A DNA stretch of 64,000 bases, from NCBI GenBank assembly GCA_033439765.1, contig JAULSN010000016.1:124001-188000 (forward strand). The letters are read 5' to 3'. This document shows positions 10,029-19,242 of the stretch, piece after piece; within the stretch, counting starts at the first letter, position 1, and every line of letters begins with the position of its first letter. Position numbers and translations under genes: made by a program. This stretch comes from Lasiosphaeria ovina (lineage: Eukaryota; Ascomycota; Sordariomycetes; Sordariales; Lasiosphaeriaceae). Under the pieces are notes generated by a model. The model was given only the letters and a program-made list of their open reading frames with translations, did no database searches and was not told the origin of the DNA.

Positions 10029-11087
10029 ATGGCAACCTCAGACCTCAAGTTCGACTTTGTGACGCTCGACGTCTTCACAGACACTCGCTATGTCGGCAAC
10101 CCGCTCGGCGTAGTCTTCATCCCGGCTGCACTGCGTGGGCAAATCACCCAGGAGAAAAAGCAGGCGATTGCCAGCGAGTTCAACCTGTCGGAGACGGTGT
10201 TCTTCCACCAGCCCGACAACGAGCTGGACGCGTCGGCCACGACACGCGAGATCGACATCTTCACCACCACCAAGGAACTGCCCTTTGCCGGACACCCCAC
10301 CATTGGCTCGGCATACCTCGTGCTGCACCACTTTGGCTGGGGCCATGTCAACACTCTGCTGACCAAGGCCGGGCCGATCCCCATCGAGGCGGGGCCCCCA
10401 GGAGTGGGAGTGGGAGCGGGAGTGGGAGTGGGAGCGGGAGCGGGCAGAGGCGTGCGGGCGGCCATCCCGTCGGCCGTGCACATCCACCAGCACACACTGT
10501 CGGGCCTCCTCGGCAGCGGCGCGGTGCCGGCCGACATCCAGGGCTCCATCGACAGCGCGCTGTCCGACGACGCCGAGATCCGCGCGGCCGAGCTGGCGGC
10601 GCCGACGGTCAGCATCGTGCGGGGCATGACGTTCCTGCTGGTGCGGCTGCCGAGCCTGGCGCACCTCGGGCGCATCTCCATCGCGAAGCAGCTCAACTTT
10701 GCGCGCGTGCCGGGGCTCCAGGACGCCGGCGAGTGGCGCGGCGGCTTCGTCTCGCGCTACTACTACGTGGTCACGGGCGAGTCGACGGCCGCAGACGGGG
10801 CCAGGGGGTGGGCCATCCGCGCGCGCCTCAACGTCGAGCAGGGCTTCGAAGACCCGGCCACGGGCAGCGCGGCGTGCACGCTGGCGAGCTATCTGGCCAT
10901 CAGCACGCGCGCGGTGCACGGCGCGAGTTTCGCTCTCACGCAAGGCGTCGAGATGGGCCGGCGGAGCGAGATTGCGGTCGACGTGACGGCGGAGGCCGAC
11001 GGCGGCGACGCGGGAGAGGTGCGGGTCAAGGACGTCTTTTTGGGCGGCACCGCCGTCTTGGTCATGAGCGGCTCCATTTATGCCTGA
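10029..11087 (+). CDS. PhzF family isomerase-like protein
   Basis: A single exon encodes 352 residues, slightly longer than the usual ~260-310 of the family. Family motifs in order: LDVFTDTRYVGNPLGVV (residues 13-29), the NLSETVFF block with the Glu at residue 55 that matches the catalytic acid of PhzF, ELPFAGHPTIGSAYLVL around 83-99, and GFEDPATGSAACTLASYL in the second half, followed by QGVEMGRRSEI. PhzF-type proteins are diaminopimelate epimerase-fold, cofactor-independent isomerases; fungal members are mostly uncharacterised, and this one lies in no phenazine-like cluster. The extra length includes a low-complexity Gly/Val/Ala stretch near residues 124-139 that arises from a purine-rich GGGAGT/GGGAGC hexamer repeat at about 10397-10446. 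It probably forms a surface loop between family blocks. Start ATG follows AAAATC and gives a full N-terminal motif. Confidence 0.92.
   Translation: MATSDLKFDFVTLDVFTDTRYVGNPLGVVFIPAALRGQITQEKKQAIASEFNLSETVFFHQPDNELDASATTREIDIFTTTKELPFAGHPTIGSAYLVLHHFGWGHVNTLLTKAGPIPIEAGPPGVGVGAGVGVGAGAGRGVRAAIPSAVHIHQHTLSGLLGSGAVPADIQGSIDSALSDDAEIRAAELAAPTVSIVRGMTFLLVRLPSLAHLGRISIAKQLNFARVPGLQDAGEWRGGFVSRYYYVVTGESTAADGARGWAIRARLNVEQGFEDPATGSAACTLASYLAISTRAVHGASFALTQGVEMGRRSEIAVDVTAEADGGDAGEVRVKDVFLGGTAVLVMSGSIYA
10397..10446. repeat. In-frame GGGAGY-type hexamer repeat
   Basis: Units of GGGAGT and GGGAGC alternate for about 50 bp inside the PhzF coding sequence and encode alternating Gly-Val and Gly-Ala. The six-base period keeps the frame when the unit number changes. 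Confidence 0.85.
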
Positions 11088-11286
11088 AACCATCTAAGGT
11101 ACCTGCCTAAGCACATCGCACAATGGTGGAGGTTGCAGCTGCATGACCTTATTGTCTTCCAGGTTTTGTATACCGCCTGGCTGCAGTTGCCGCCAAATGC
11201 AATTCTTTCCACACCTGGCCCCAAGTCGCTGCGGCTGTCCTTGTCTAGGTTAGTGTATTTTCTGAAAGGTGGGGCGGTTTGTTTAT

Positions 11287-11329
11287 GAGCGAGTCTCCTG
11301 CAACTGTTAAAACGTCCCTTCACACTGTA
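11287..11329 (+). repeat. Left 43-bp inverted repeat
   Basis: Perfect reverse complement of 12445-12487. Confidence 0.9.
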
Positions 11330-11732
11330 GGTACATAGGTCCCAAGGCTTTACAGCTCACCGCCCAGGAAAATACCACATTCGCTGGCTGCCCCGCTCCA
11401 AGCGATGGCAACGCAGTTGTATCGCAATTGCACCTCGCCGCCGTCGCCAACGTCAACACACTTCTGAATAAGGTAATTCTAGCTCAGGGCCGTGGATTCG
11501 CTCAAATCGTTCAAATCTATAATAAAAAGCGAAGCTGACTTCGTTGAATTCGCTTGCGTAACAGGGCCAAAAATGCAATAAAAAACTGCAGACCTGCTTA
11601 CACCACTCACAACTGCATGCAACTAATAGCCTCACTTATCCATGCCTTCCAATGCCTGGGCAGTCAGTTGCAGGACCCTTCCACTTCGTATAGGCCTTAC
11701 AATACGACCTTCAGCTACTACAGAGGCTGCAG

Positions 11733-11802
11733 GGCCACGTGAAGCTCGTGATGTTGTGCCGCCCCGGCTAACACGCTGCGTGCCTTGGTGTTGAGCACTG
11801 CT
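11733..11802 (+). repeat. 70-bp direct repeat, copy 1
   Basis: Begins GGCCACGTGAAGCTCG and ends GAGCACTGCT. It matches copy 2 at 11861-11930 with three mismatches; the period is 128 bp. Confidence 0.85.
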
Positions 11803-11860
11803 AGCCCGCTCCCTGTGCCCCGAGTGCTTGTTGCCCGGGTGCCTGTTGCCTGGCCTCCCC

Positions 11861-11930
11861 GGCCACGTGAAGCTCGTGATGTTGTGCCGCCCCGGCTAGC
11901 ACGCTGCGTGCCTTGGTATTGAGAACTGCT
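11861..11930 (+). repeat. 70-bp direct repeat, copy 2
   Basis: Second copy of the repeat at 11733-11802, with three base differences. A shorter CTCGTAGYTTGGTT motif also recurs just downstream, near 11950 and 12002. Confidence 0.85.
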
Positions 11931-12444
11931 TATTGCCTGCCAGCCGGCAACTCGTAGCTTGGTTTCTACGCGGCCTCCATCGGTTGCCGTTATCGACTGC
12001 GACTCGTAGTTTGGTTGCTCCGCGGCAGCTGCAGGTTGCTGCGCGTTGCCTGAGGTTTGCTGTGCAATCTTCTCGAGCCTTGCAGTTTCCGCGGCTCTGC
12101 TCGCTCACCCGAGTGTCGGCACTGTCGGGGTTTGACCCTCGCTTATAGACGGGAATCTTGTCTTTCGCTCCCGGGTAGAGAGATACGCATGGGGCGTATT
12201 TCTATCGGTCGTATCGCCGGGGTCGCTGAGGTCGCTCAAATCTTCAAGGGCAACTATTTTTATCGCTAGTTAGTACTACGCGACGTTGCAAACGATGAAA
12301 AAATGAAGCTATACCGATGCATCGATTGGATGCGGTGCCGACGATATGTGGTTGTGGTAAAAAGTGGTAAATTACTGCGCGGCAGAATCTTGGATGTACT
12401 GGCGGGCGGGCATGCAGGCAGGGTTAGGGTTATGTGTGGTGGAT

Positions 12445-12487
12445 TACAGTGTGAAGGGACGTTTTAACAGTTGCAGGAGACTCGCTC
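12445..12487 (-). repeat. Right 43-bp inverted repeat
   Basis: Perfect reverse complement of 11287-11329. A GGGTTAGGGTTA doublet at 12421-12432 lies just inside it. Confidence 0.9.
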
Positions 12488-12867
12488 TTGTTTATTGGTG
12501 CCTCGCGTCTTTTCGTGTGGTGCATCTCACCAGTATAAAATTGAAGCAATAATAATTGGCAACTGGGATGACAACGATGCAGGTCAGGCTTATTCTCAAT
12601 CTCCAAGAAAAGTAAAAGTTGAGGTTTGGACGGTGTAGGATGGATTGTAAAGCAAATCGCATTGGTGCAAGTGCTGAGGTGAGCCTGTGGTGAGGGCCCC
12701 CGGTGAGCGGTGGCAGACCCAGGTGTGGGGACCGGGTGAAGTCACTGGTGGCCCGTGCACGCGTCAGCCTTCCGCGGCGGCGGGCTGCAAAAAGTTCGGA
12801 AACCGCAAGCGCGCGACTCGTCAAGCAAAACCACGTCTCGCGAATACCATCACACATACCACCCAAA

Positions 12868-14577
12868 ATGAGTTGCGGATGTATGTTCCTACCGCGCCCC
12901 GATCAGCGACGTGCCAAGCTAATGAATTGATGCAGTATCAGGAGAGATCGCCGAGGAGCCCGTGGCGTCGAGGAAAACTGGTCCGTCGCGAACCCTCCCC
13001 CTAAAACCTAGCTCTTGCCAATGCGCGACCCAGAGACCTAGAAGCAGCAGCTGACATTTCCTGCCAGGCGTGATCTTCGAGAAGCGCCTCATCCTCAAGT
13101 ACATCGAGGAGAACCACAAAGAGCCAGGTACCGACCACGAACTCGACGCCGAAGACCTCCTCCCAATCAAGACGCACCGCATCGTCCGACCACGTCCCCC
13201 AAATTTCACATCCCTCCCGTCGCTACTCAAGGCCTTCCAGGACGAGTGGGACGCGCTCGTACTCGACGCATATAACACTAAGGAGCAGCTGGCGCGCACA
13301 AGAGAGGAGCTCGCGACCGCCCTCTACCAGCACGATGCCGCCGTCCGCGTTATCGCGCGCCTGACCAAGGAGCGAGACGAGGCACGCGACGCCCTATCCA
13401 AGGTCACAGTTACCGCCTCGGACGCCCCCGCTACTGGCGACGACGCCATGGTAATCGACAACGAGAGCCTTCCCGAGGCTTTGGCAGAACACGTGAACGA
13501 GCTCCAGGTCAAGTAGGTCCTCCAAGAGAAAGGCCGTCGTGACATTTTTGGGACAACCCCACTAACGCAGTCGTCACAAAAATCCAGGTTAACAAAGGGG
13601 CGCAAGAAGAGGCCCGTCCCAAAGGAGTGGGCGTCGTCCGACGAGGTCGCCGCGCTAGAGCAGGTCGCCTCTACGGATCTAGGCGTAGCACAGGCGACGT
13701 CGCTCGACGTTAACGCCGACTACGCGGCCATCGGCGGCGCCGACGGCAAGGTCGACATCTACTCGGCCGAGGCCAACAAGGTGGAGCGCTCGTTCGACAT
13801 TGGCGAGCCCGTCACGGCCACCGTATGGATCGACACCAAGGTCATCCTGGCCACCGCCAAGGGCTCCGTCCGCGTCTTCGACAGCGGCAAGGAGACGGCC
13901 ACCTTCCAGGCCCACGCCGGTGCTGTCGCGGGGCTCTGTGCGCATCCTGGTGGACGCCTCCTCGCGTCCGTCGGTATCGATAAGAGCTTTGTATTTTACG
14001 ACCTGGAGGCCCTGGAGCGCGTGTCGCGTGTCTATACTGATGACGGTACGTGTTTTTCTTTGCTACACGCATTCTACTGTACTTGTTTGCTAACAGTTGG
14101 CTAGTACTGACGGCCTGCGCATTCCACCCCGACGGCCACCTCTTCGCCGCTGGCACACAGGCGGGACACATCCAGGTGTACGAGACCAACACCGGGAAGC
14201 TCGCGGCCAGCTTCGAGCTCGGCCATGCGGTACAAGCGCTCGTCTTTTCCGAGAACGGCTTCTGGTTCGCTGCGACGGGTAAGGGCCAGTCGACGGTGAC
14301 CGTCTTCGACATCCGTAAGGAGGGGCCGGCTGCCCAGGTCAAGGAGTTCCAGACGGGCGATGCGCAGTCGCTGGCGTGGGACTACACGGGCCAGTATCTC
14401 GCCACGGCGGGGTCTACGGGCATCACGGTGCAAATGTACCAGAAGAGCTCCAAGAAGTGGTCTGAGCCTCTGCGGACGAGCACGCCCGCCGTCGCGATCC
14501 GGTGGGGCGAGGAGGCTAAGTCGCTGGTTGCGGTGAGCAAGGAGGGCGAGGTGTCGGTGTTGGGAGCCAAGGAGTGA
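12868..14577 (+). CDS. prp19: Pre-mRNA-processing factor 19 (U-box E3 ubiquitin ligase)
   Basis: Five exons, 12868-12880, 12936-12980, 13068-13512, 13588-14045 and 14105-14577, join in frame to 477 residues, close to the usual size of about 480-500. The first two exons, only 13 and 45 nt, rebuild the U-box start MSCGLSGEIAEEPVASRKTG, followed by VIFEKRLILKYIEEN; without them the U-box is lost. The Prp19 tetramerisation region follows (LPSLLKAFQDEWDALVLDAY, then a coiled coil QLARTREELATALYQHDAAV). Exon 4 begins at LTKGRKKRPVPKEWA, after which WD40 repeats fill the C-terminal half (HPGGRLLASVGIDKSFVFYD, HPDGHLFAAGTQAGHIQVYE). Prp19 is the scaffold and ubiquitin ligase of the NineTeen Complex, needed for spliceosome activation in the nucleus and for DNA-damage signalling. 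Introns of 55, 87, 75 and 59 nt have clear branch sites (GCTAATG, CACTAAC, TGCTAAC). Confidence 0.93.
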
Positions 14578-15435
14578 AATTACTACGCAGGTTGCAGAAA
14601 ATGGCGAATGCCGTAGCGCAGCTGTGTCTGAGCAGCGCAAGGGAGGAGTCAGATCAGGAGATGGGCACAACACTGCACCGTGGCTAGCAGCTTTGTAAAA
14701 TATTCCGCGGTTTCCAGGTTCTGTTGGCTTTGGGGGCAACAAAAAGAGATACCTACCACCCACCCGCCTTTCTTCAGTGCGACATCTGGAGAGTGACTGA
14801 CGTGTAATAACCACTGCATGCAAGTTTGTAAAAGTAAGGAACTGATAAATACCAAGAGGGCCCCCTTCGGCGTTATCACTTGCCACCATATTTACATGTT
14901 GCATTTTCGGCGATAAAGCTGATATGTCCGTACTCCGTGCAGGTATTTACATTTGACATACAACGACGGAAGACCTGAATGAGGGTTTTTTCTTTTTTTC
15001 CTCGCCGTTTCAAGTTGCGGGAGTTACTTAAATCAGATAAAGCATATCCTTGGCTTTCTCATCGTGAGTTTTTAGGCGCCGTACGAACAAATAATCCGGT
15101 CCTTGTTGCTCGCTCACTTCTGGCGACAACAGGGGTGCGAACCCAACACACTGCACTTGGCCAGGGTCAAGGCAGGATTTTGGAGCTCCGTGGCAATTTG
15201 TCGACGTAAAAAGCGGAGCAAAAATTGGGTTGCTCCGTGTATGCTTGATTGATAACCCAAAAGCAGACAAACCAGCCTTGTATTACTCCAGAAACAGAGA
15301 ATACGGTGTTCTGGCCGCCGAGTTTGGCTGGCGCGTGTCGCCATTTTCGGCGGCTTCGATACCAAGTACATAAGTCTCTTACAAGTACCGTGTGGGAACC
15401 TGTATATTGGGCTATCAATACTGATTTCTAATTGG
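14578..15435. other. Convergent intergenic region
   Basis: This 858-bp stretch lies between the 3' ends of the Prp19 gene (plus) and the gene at 15436 (minus). It should contain both 3' UTRs. Overlapping short frames on both strands look random. No repeat or RNA gene is evident. Confidence 0.4.
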
Positions 15436-16453
15436 CTAGTCTGATCTCGGTAGCTCAGCCCAGACATTCTCTGCATATAGCTGCAGGTCCTGAATGCTAA
15501 GTACAAAATCTCCCTCTTGCGGGCCTGGATCGCGAAGAAAAAGAAGTCGAAATCCTAGTACTAATGCCCCCCTAGTAACATTGTACGATACTGGATTTGT
15601 TGTCTCATCGCGGGTAATGGTGATTGACTGCCGTTTTACTAGGTTAAGAACACCATTCTGCGATCTAGTAGCAGCCCGACTCCGTGTGATCGCTCCTTGA
15701 GGACTCGAGATTTCTTCCTCCCATTTCTCTAGCAAAATGTGGTGTTGCTGGTCGTCAAATTTCGCCAGAATGACAATCTTGACCTGGTGGTTTGATGCTT
15801 GAAACCACCACCGCATATCCTTATGAAGCTCGGGTAATGTTTCGGAATATCCAGACTCAATGACTAGTGTTGGCCATTTACCTGCTCCTACACGTTCCGG
15901 CCGTGGACCGCCTGTCGAATCGCCTTGACTACCACCTCCTCCAGGATGACCTTGTTGCCGAAATTTTGCAGTCCCAATATCTTTCCAACTTCTATTCGTA
16001 CCATTCTGGACAAGCTGAGCATGATACTGCATATAAATTCCCAGGTGAAGGGCCTCGTGTATATCGGTTGTGATCGTGATGATCAAGATCTGGGAATTAC
16101 TATCGTAGCGGCGAAAACGGAACTTGCGGCGTCGCTTCTCTTGCTCACGCTCGATTTCGGTGAATTGATTAGGAGAGACATCTAAATAATTAGTATATTA
16201 TATAGAAATAAGAGGGTAATATCATACTTATGACGGCAAGGAAATCCCCAGTAGTGGAATCAATAGTATTGAAGAGATCTTGCGTATTAGTGAATCGCAC
16301 GGTCGGGGGATCGCTATCTTTCGGGGGATCGCGATCCTTTGTCGACGTAACTGAAGAAAGTATGGTAGACGCCGACGGGACTGCCGATAAAGCCGATACC
16401 GACGAAGCAGACACCGACGGAGATGTCGTCGACCTCGATATAATTGCCGCCAT
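15436..16453 (-). CDS. Hypothetical protein, possible PD-(D/E)XK nuclease-like segment
   Basis: Two exons, 16228-16453 and 15436-16181, join to 323 residues across a 46-nt intron with a TACTAAT branch site and TTATTTAG acceptor. ATG 16453 is chosen because the frame continues upstream only to a TTG. The first exon is Ser/Thr/Pro-rich and probably disordered. The second has a basic stretch (KRRRKFRFRRYD) and then the block WPTLVIESGYSETLPELHKD, followed by RWWFQASNHQVKIVILAKFD. That E...VKIVILAK pattern, with an acidic residue in one strand and a Lys ending the next, resembles the core of PD-(D/E)XK-fold proteins. I recall similar WWF..SN.....IVIL.KF blocks in poorly described fungal proteins, but this is fold-level inference. 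The C-terminus (VLSIQDLQLYAENVWAELP) looks complete. Intergenic distance to the divergent RING gene is 886 bp. Confidence 0.7.
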
Positions 16454-17339
16454 GGCGAAGCGTTGAAGTTTGAAGTTGGGATCTGTGAGATGCTGGAAGA
16501 AGCCACTGGAGGGGTACGTGCTCAAGAAAATGGCGGGGCCATACTAGTCACGGGGAATGGCCGCGCTAAACCAAATGAGGAGAGTTGGGGGAGGGCGCCT
16601 TTCCCGGAACGTGCAGCACCGTGTTCGCTATTACTATTGAAAGTCCCCGTTCTGAGTTGTGTGCTCCGATTTTGAGACCGGCTTTGGTCCAAGCTACGGG
16701 AGGCTTGGTGGACGTAACCTGTTCATGCTAACCTGCAGCTGGCATCCCGCCAACGGCCCTGCCGTCTCGGATGCGCTTTTTTAGCCGGCAGCTGGCAGGG
16801 TGGGTGGGACTCGCTGTGCTGCGGCTCCGCGCTGATGACGCTAAAGCGCTCCCGCTGACGTGAATGGGCGATTCGCCCCAGGGGCGACAGCGGCAAAATT
16901 GGGCCCGAGTCCGACGGTCGCGGCACACCACCTATTCGTTCCAGGCAAGCAAAGTCGCGACGCCGTACCGCGGCCGACGGCTCTCGCTCATCTTCCTCAA
17001 CCACAAACTCCACGGCCTTCCGTTCCGACGGGGACCATTCCTGAGAGCCCGCCCAGCCGAGCGCCCATTTCCCATCCGATCGACTCGACCAACGCCACAT
17101 GCCTGCCAGGATTTACTCGAAAACCCCTCGGTTTTGAAACGCTAAATCGCGGCTCCGCACGTCCACCTCAGTGCTTTGTTAGGTAGTGTTTAGCGCTGCC
17201 TCGGCCGCCGCCGCTAGAGTCGACATTCTGACCCTTAATTATTTGCCCTCTCTGCGGCAAGCCGGCTTAGGTTTCCCCTCGCCGCAGCCTTTGCTTTGTC
17301 TGGAATGTTTTGAAATCTCCTTTCCCCTGCCAGCAAACA
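16454..17339. promoter_or_regulatory. Divergent promoter region
   Basis: This 886-bp stretch lies between the start codons of the nuclease-like gene and the RING gene and must hold both promoters. The last ~150 bp before 17340 are pyrimidine-rich, as is usual around fungal transcription starts. No TATA box stands out. Confidence 0.4.
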
Positions 17340-17537
17340 ATGGAACATTACAACAACCAATACCACATCGACCTTGACGATTTCCCAGAACTCGAAATAC
17401 ATAGTGTCGTGCCGAACGATTACCCAGAAGGTCTATTTGCGTCGTCTTCTCCGTCGATAGTTGCCGAGGAGAGCGGAGACGAGGATTTGGACGATCTCGA
17501 CCTTGACCAGGACACCGACGAAGACGACAACGACGAA

Positions 17538-17571
<34 letters not shown>

Positions 17572-19242
17572 GCGAAGATTTGGGCGAGGACGAGGACGGG
17601 AACCTCAGCGAGAGCATAGGCACCTGGGACGAGGATCAGAGTGCCACCGATATCTCGTCGCCCCACTCCCCACAATCCTCACAGTCGGAAAGCGACAACG
17701 ATCAGCCCTTCTCACCAAATGCCTATTTGGAGCGTACTTCTTCCCAGCTGGCCGCCCTCGTTAGCCAACAGTTCGATTTGATGCGCAGGGAGATTGTGGA
17801 AAGTCATATGGAACATAACGAATTACTTGACCAGAGAGCACGCCGTTGGAACGCCGAGGCTCGTGCCTTTGGTCTGGGCGGCGCCCCGAGCGGTCTGGGT
17901 CGAGAGGAGCGAGAAAATCACCGACATCATCCGTACCGCCTCCCCGTGTCTCTGACCCGCGAGCGGAGTCGCTTTGACGAGAGACTTCCCGAGCGTGCGC
18001 GACCTGAAGGCGCCCCCGGGCCCTTTCGGAATAACTTCGATCTCCGGAGCCCGGCCATCGCCGTCGACGAGCTGGTGGAGATGGAGGTAACAGGGGCAGG
18101 GCCGGCGAATCGGCGAGGCACACAACCCCTAGATGGGCGGCGTCCTCAGGCAGCAGGCCGGGAGGGAACGGGAGCGAGGCCGGTTAGGGTTTCGTTTATC
18201 GATCTGACCGAAGAACCAGACGGTTCAGACGACATTCCGATTCTACCTCACGGCGGACGGGTATACAGACCGCACCAACAACCCAATCGCGCTTCCATTC
18301 CTCCACCACAACAACAGCAACAGCACCACCGAAACCCCCGACGCCAAATGTCGCTCAACAACCGCACTCCGTCCCTGACACGAAGCGACGGCAGCGTCTT
18401 GGGCAATCAAGGCGGCGCAGATTATATCGACCTGACAATGGACGACGAGTCCCCTCCTCAGCCGCCCCTTCCGCGACCGCCCCTTCCGCGACGGGCGCCT
18501 ACTCTGCCACCGCGCCCGGCCAATGCCCCGCCACCTCTTCCAGAGCATATCGACTTGGACGGCCACGACGAGCAGGGACTCGGCTCATTCCTGGGCATTG
18601 TCCGGCAATTTGCCCATGCTCAACACCACATGAATGGGCTCGGATTTCTTCACCGCATCGGCGGCGGTTTCTTTAGGAACCCCCACGCGCACGAGGTCGA
18701 GGTCCAAGTCGTTGGGCACAACCAACGCCAGCCGCACATGAACCCTCTGGCCGCGAACCTGCCAAACTTCAACTATCGAGCCAACGGCTATAATAATATT
18801 AGCAACCCGAAGCCAGCCCACGTCCCGCCGCCCCCCGCCCGCGAGGGCTACAGTCGTGCCACGGGAGAGGATCTGGACTATGTTTGTCCGAGCTGTGACG
18901 AGGAGCTCAAGTACGATCCAGACGACGAGGAGGCGCCGCCTTTGAAGAGGCCTCGAAATCGAAAGGATAGAGAAGAGCACCATTTCTGGGCCCTCAAAGA
19001 GTGTGGTCATGTAGGCTCTCCCTGCACCTGTACCGTTGCCTCTGACACGTGATAGCTAACAGTCCAATCTCGCATAGGTGTACTGCAAGAAATGTTTCGA
19101 GAACCGCAAGCCGACCGCCAAGAACACTGTCCAGACGGGCTTCCGCTCGTCGCCGCTGCACCCCAAGAAGTTACTGTGTGCCGTGCCAGACTGCCAGACG
19201 GACGTCTCGGCGAAGCCGTCCTGGGTCGGCCTCTTTATTTGA
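17340..19242 (+). CDS. RING-finger protein, candidate SUMO-targeted ubiquitin ligase
   Basis: Exons 17340-19010 and 19078-19242 join in phase 0 to 611 residues. Near the N-terminus is an acidic tract (about residues 45-90) with a run of consecutive Asp. Three SUMO-interaction-like motifs follow: SFIDLTEE near 285-292, DYIDLTMD near 361-368 and HIDLDGH near 403-409. The C-terminal RING is split by the 67-nt intron: C516-C519 in CPSCDEE, then C555-x-H557 in ECGH, C560 and C563 in YCKKC from exon 2, and C591/C596 in CAVPDCQ. Without exon 2 the RING would lack its last four ligands. Multiple SIM-like motifs plus a C-terminal RING is the layout of SUMO-targeted ligases of the Slx8/Rfp/RNF4 kind, which ubiquitylate SUMOylated nuclear proteins. 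The last-pair spacing (C-x4-C) is unusual. The RING is visible; the SUMO link is inference. Confidence 0.85.

Larger units (their letters stand above)
11287..12487. mobile_element. Putative non-autonomous element or relic with 43-bp inverted repeats
   Basis: The sequence 11287-11329 is the exact reverse complement of 12445-12487 over 43 bp (outer end GAGCGAGTCTCC, inner end CTTCACACTGTA). The 1,201-bp segment has no open frame of note, so a MITE-like or deleted DNA transposon is the simplest reading. Alternatively the inner TACAGTGTGAAGG end is the true terminus and two separate element ends face away from each other. No clear target-site duplication was seen outside the repeats. The interior holds two 70-bp direct repeats and a GGGTTA doublet. 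Confidence 0.55.
11088..12867. other. Non-coding region with inverted-repeat-bounded segment
   Basis: No convincing gene lies in these 1.78 kb between the PhzF and Prp19 genes. Most of it is the segment bounded by the perfect 43-bp inverted repeats at 11287 and 12487, annotated separately. The rest should hold the PhzF 3' UTR and the Prp19 promoter. Frames on both strands are under 125 codons and lack domains. Confidence 0.6.

Noticed and set aside
10038..11110. Minus-strand frame of 351 codons and shifted plus-strand frame of 377 codons
   Set aside because: Both are GC-driven shadows of the PhzF gene.
15110..15180. Possible tRNA-like T-loop (GTGCGAACCCA)
   Set aside because: No paired acceptor stem or anticodon arm could be drawn around it.
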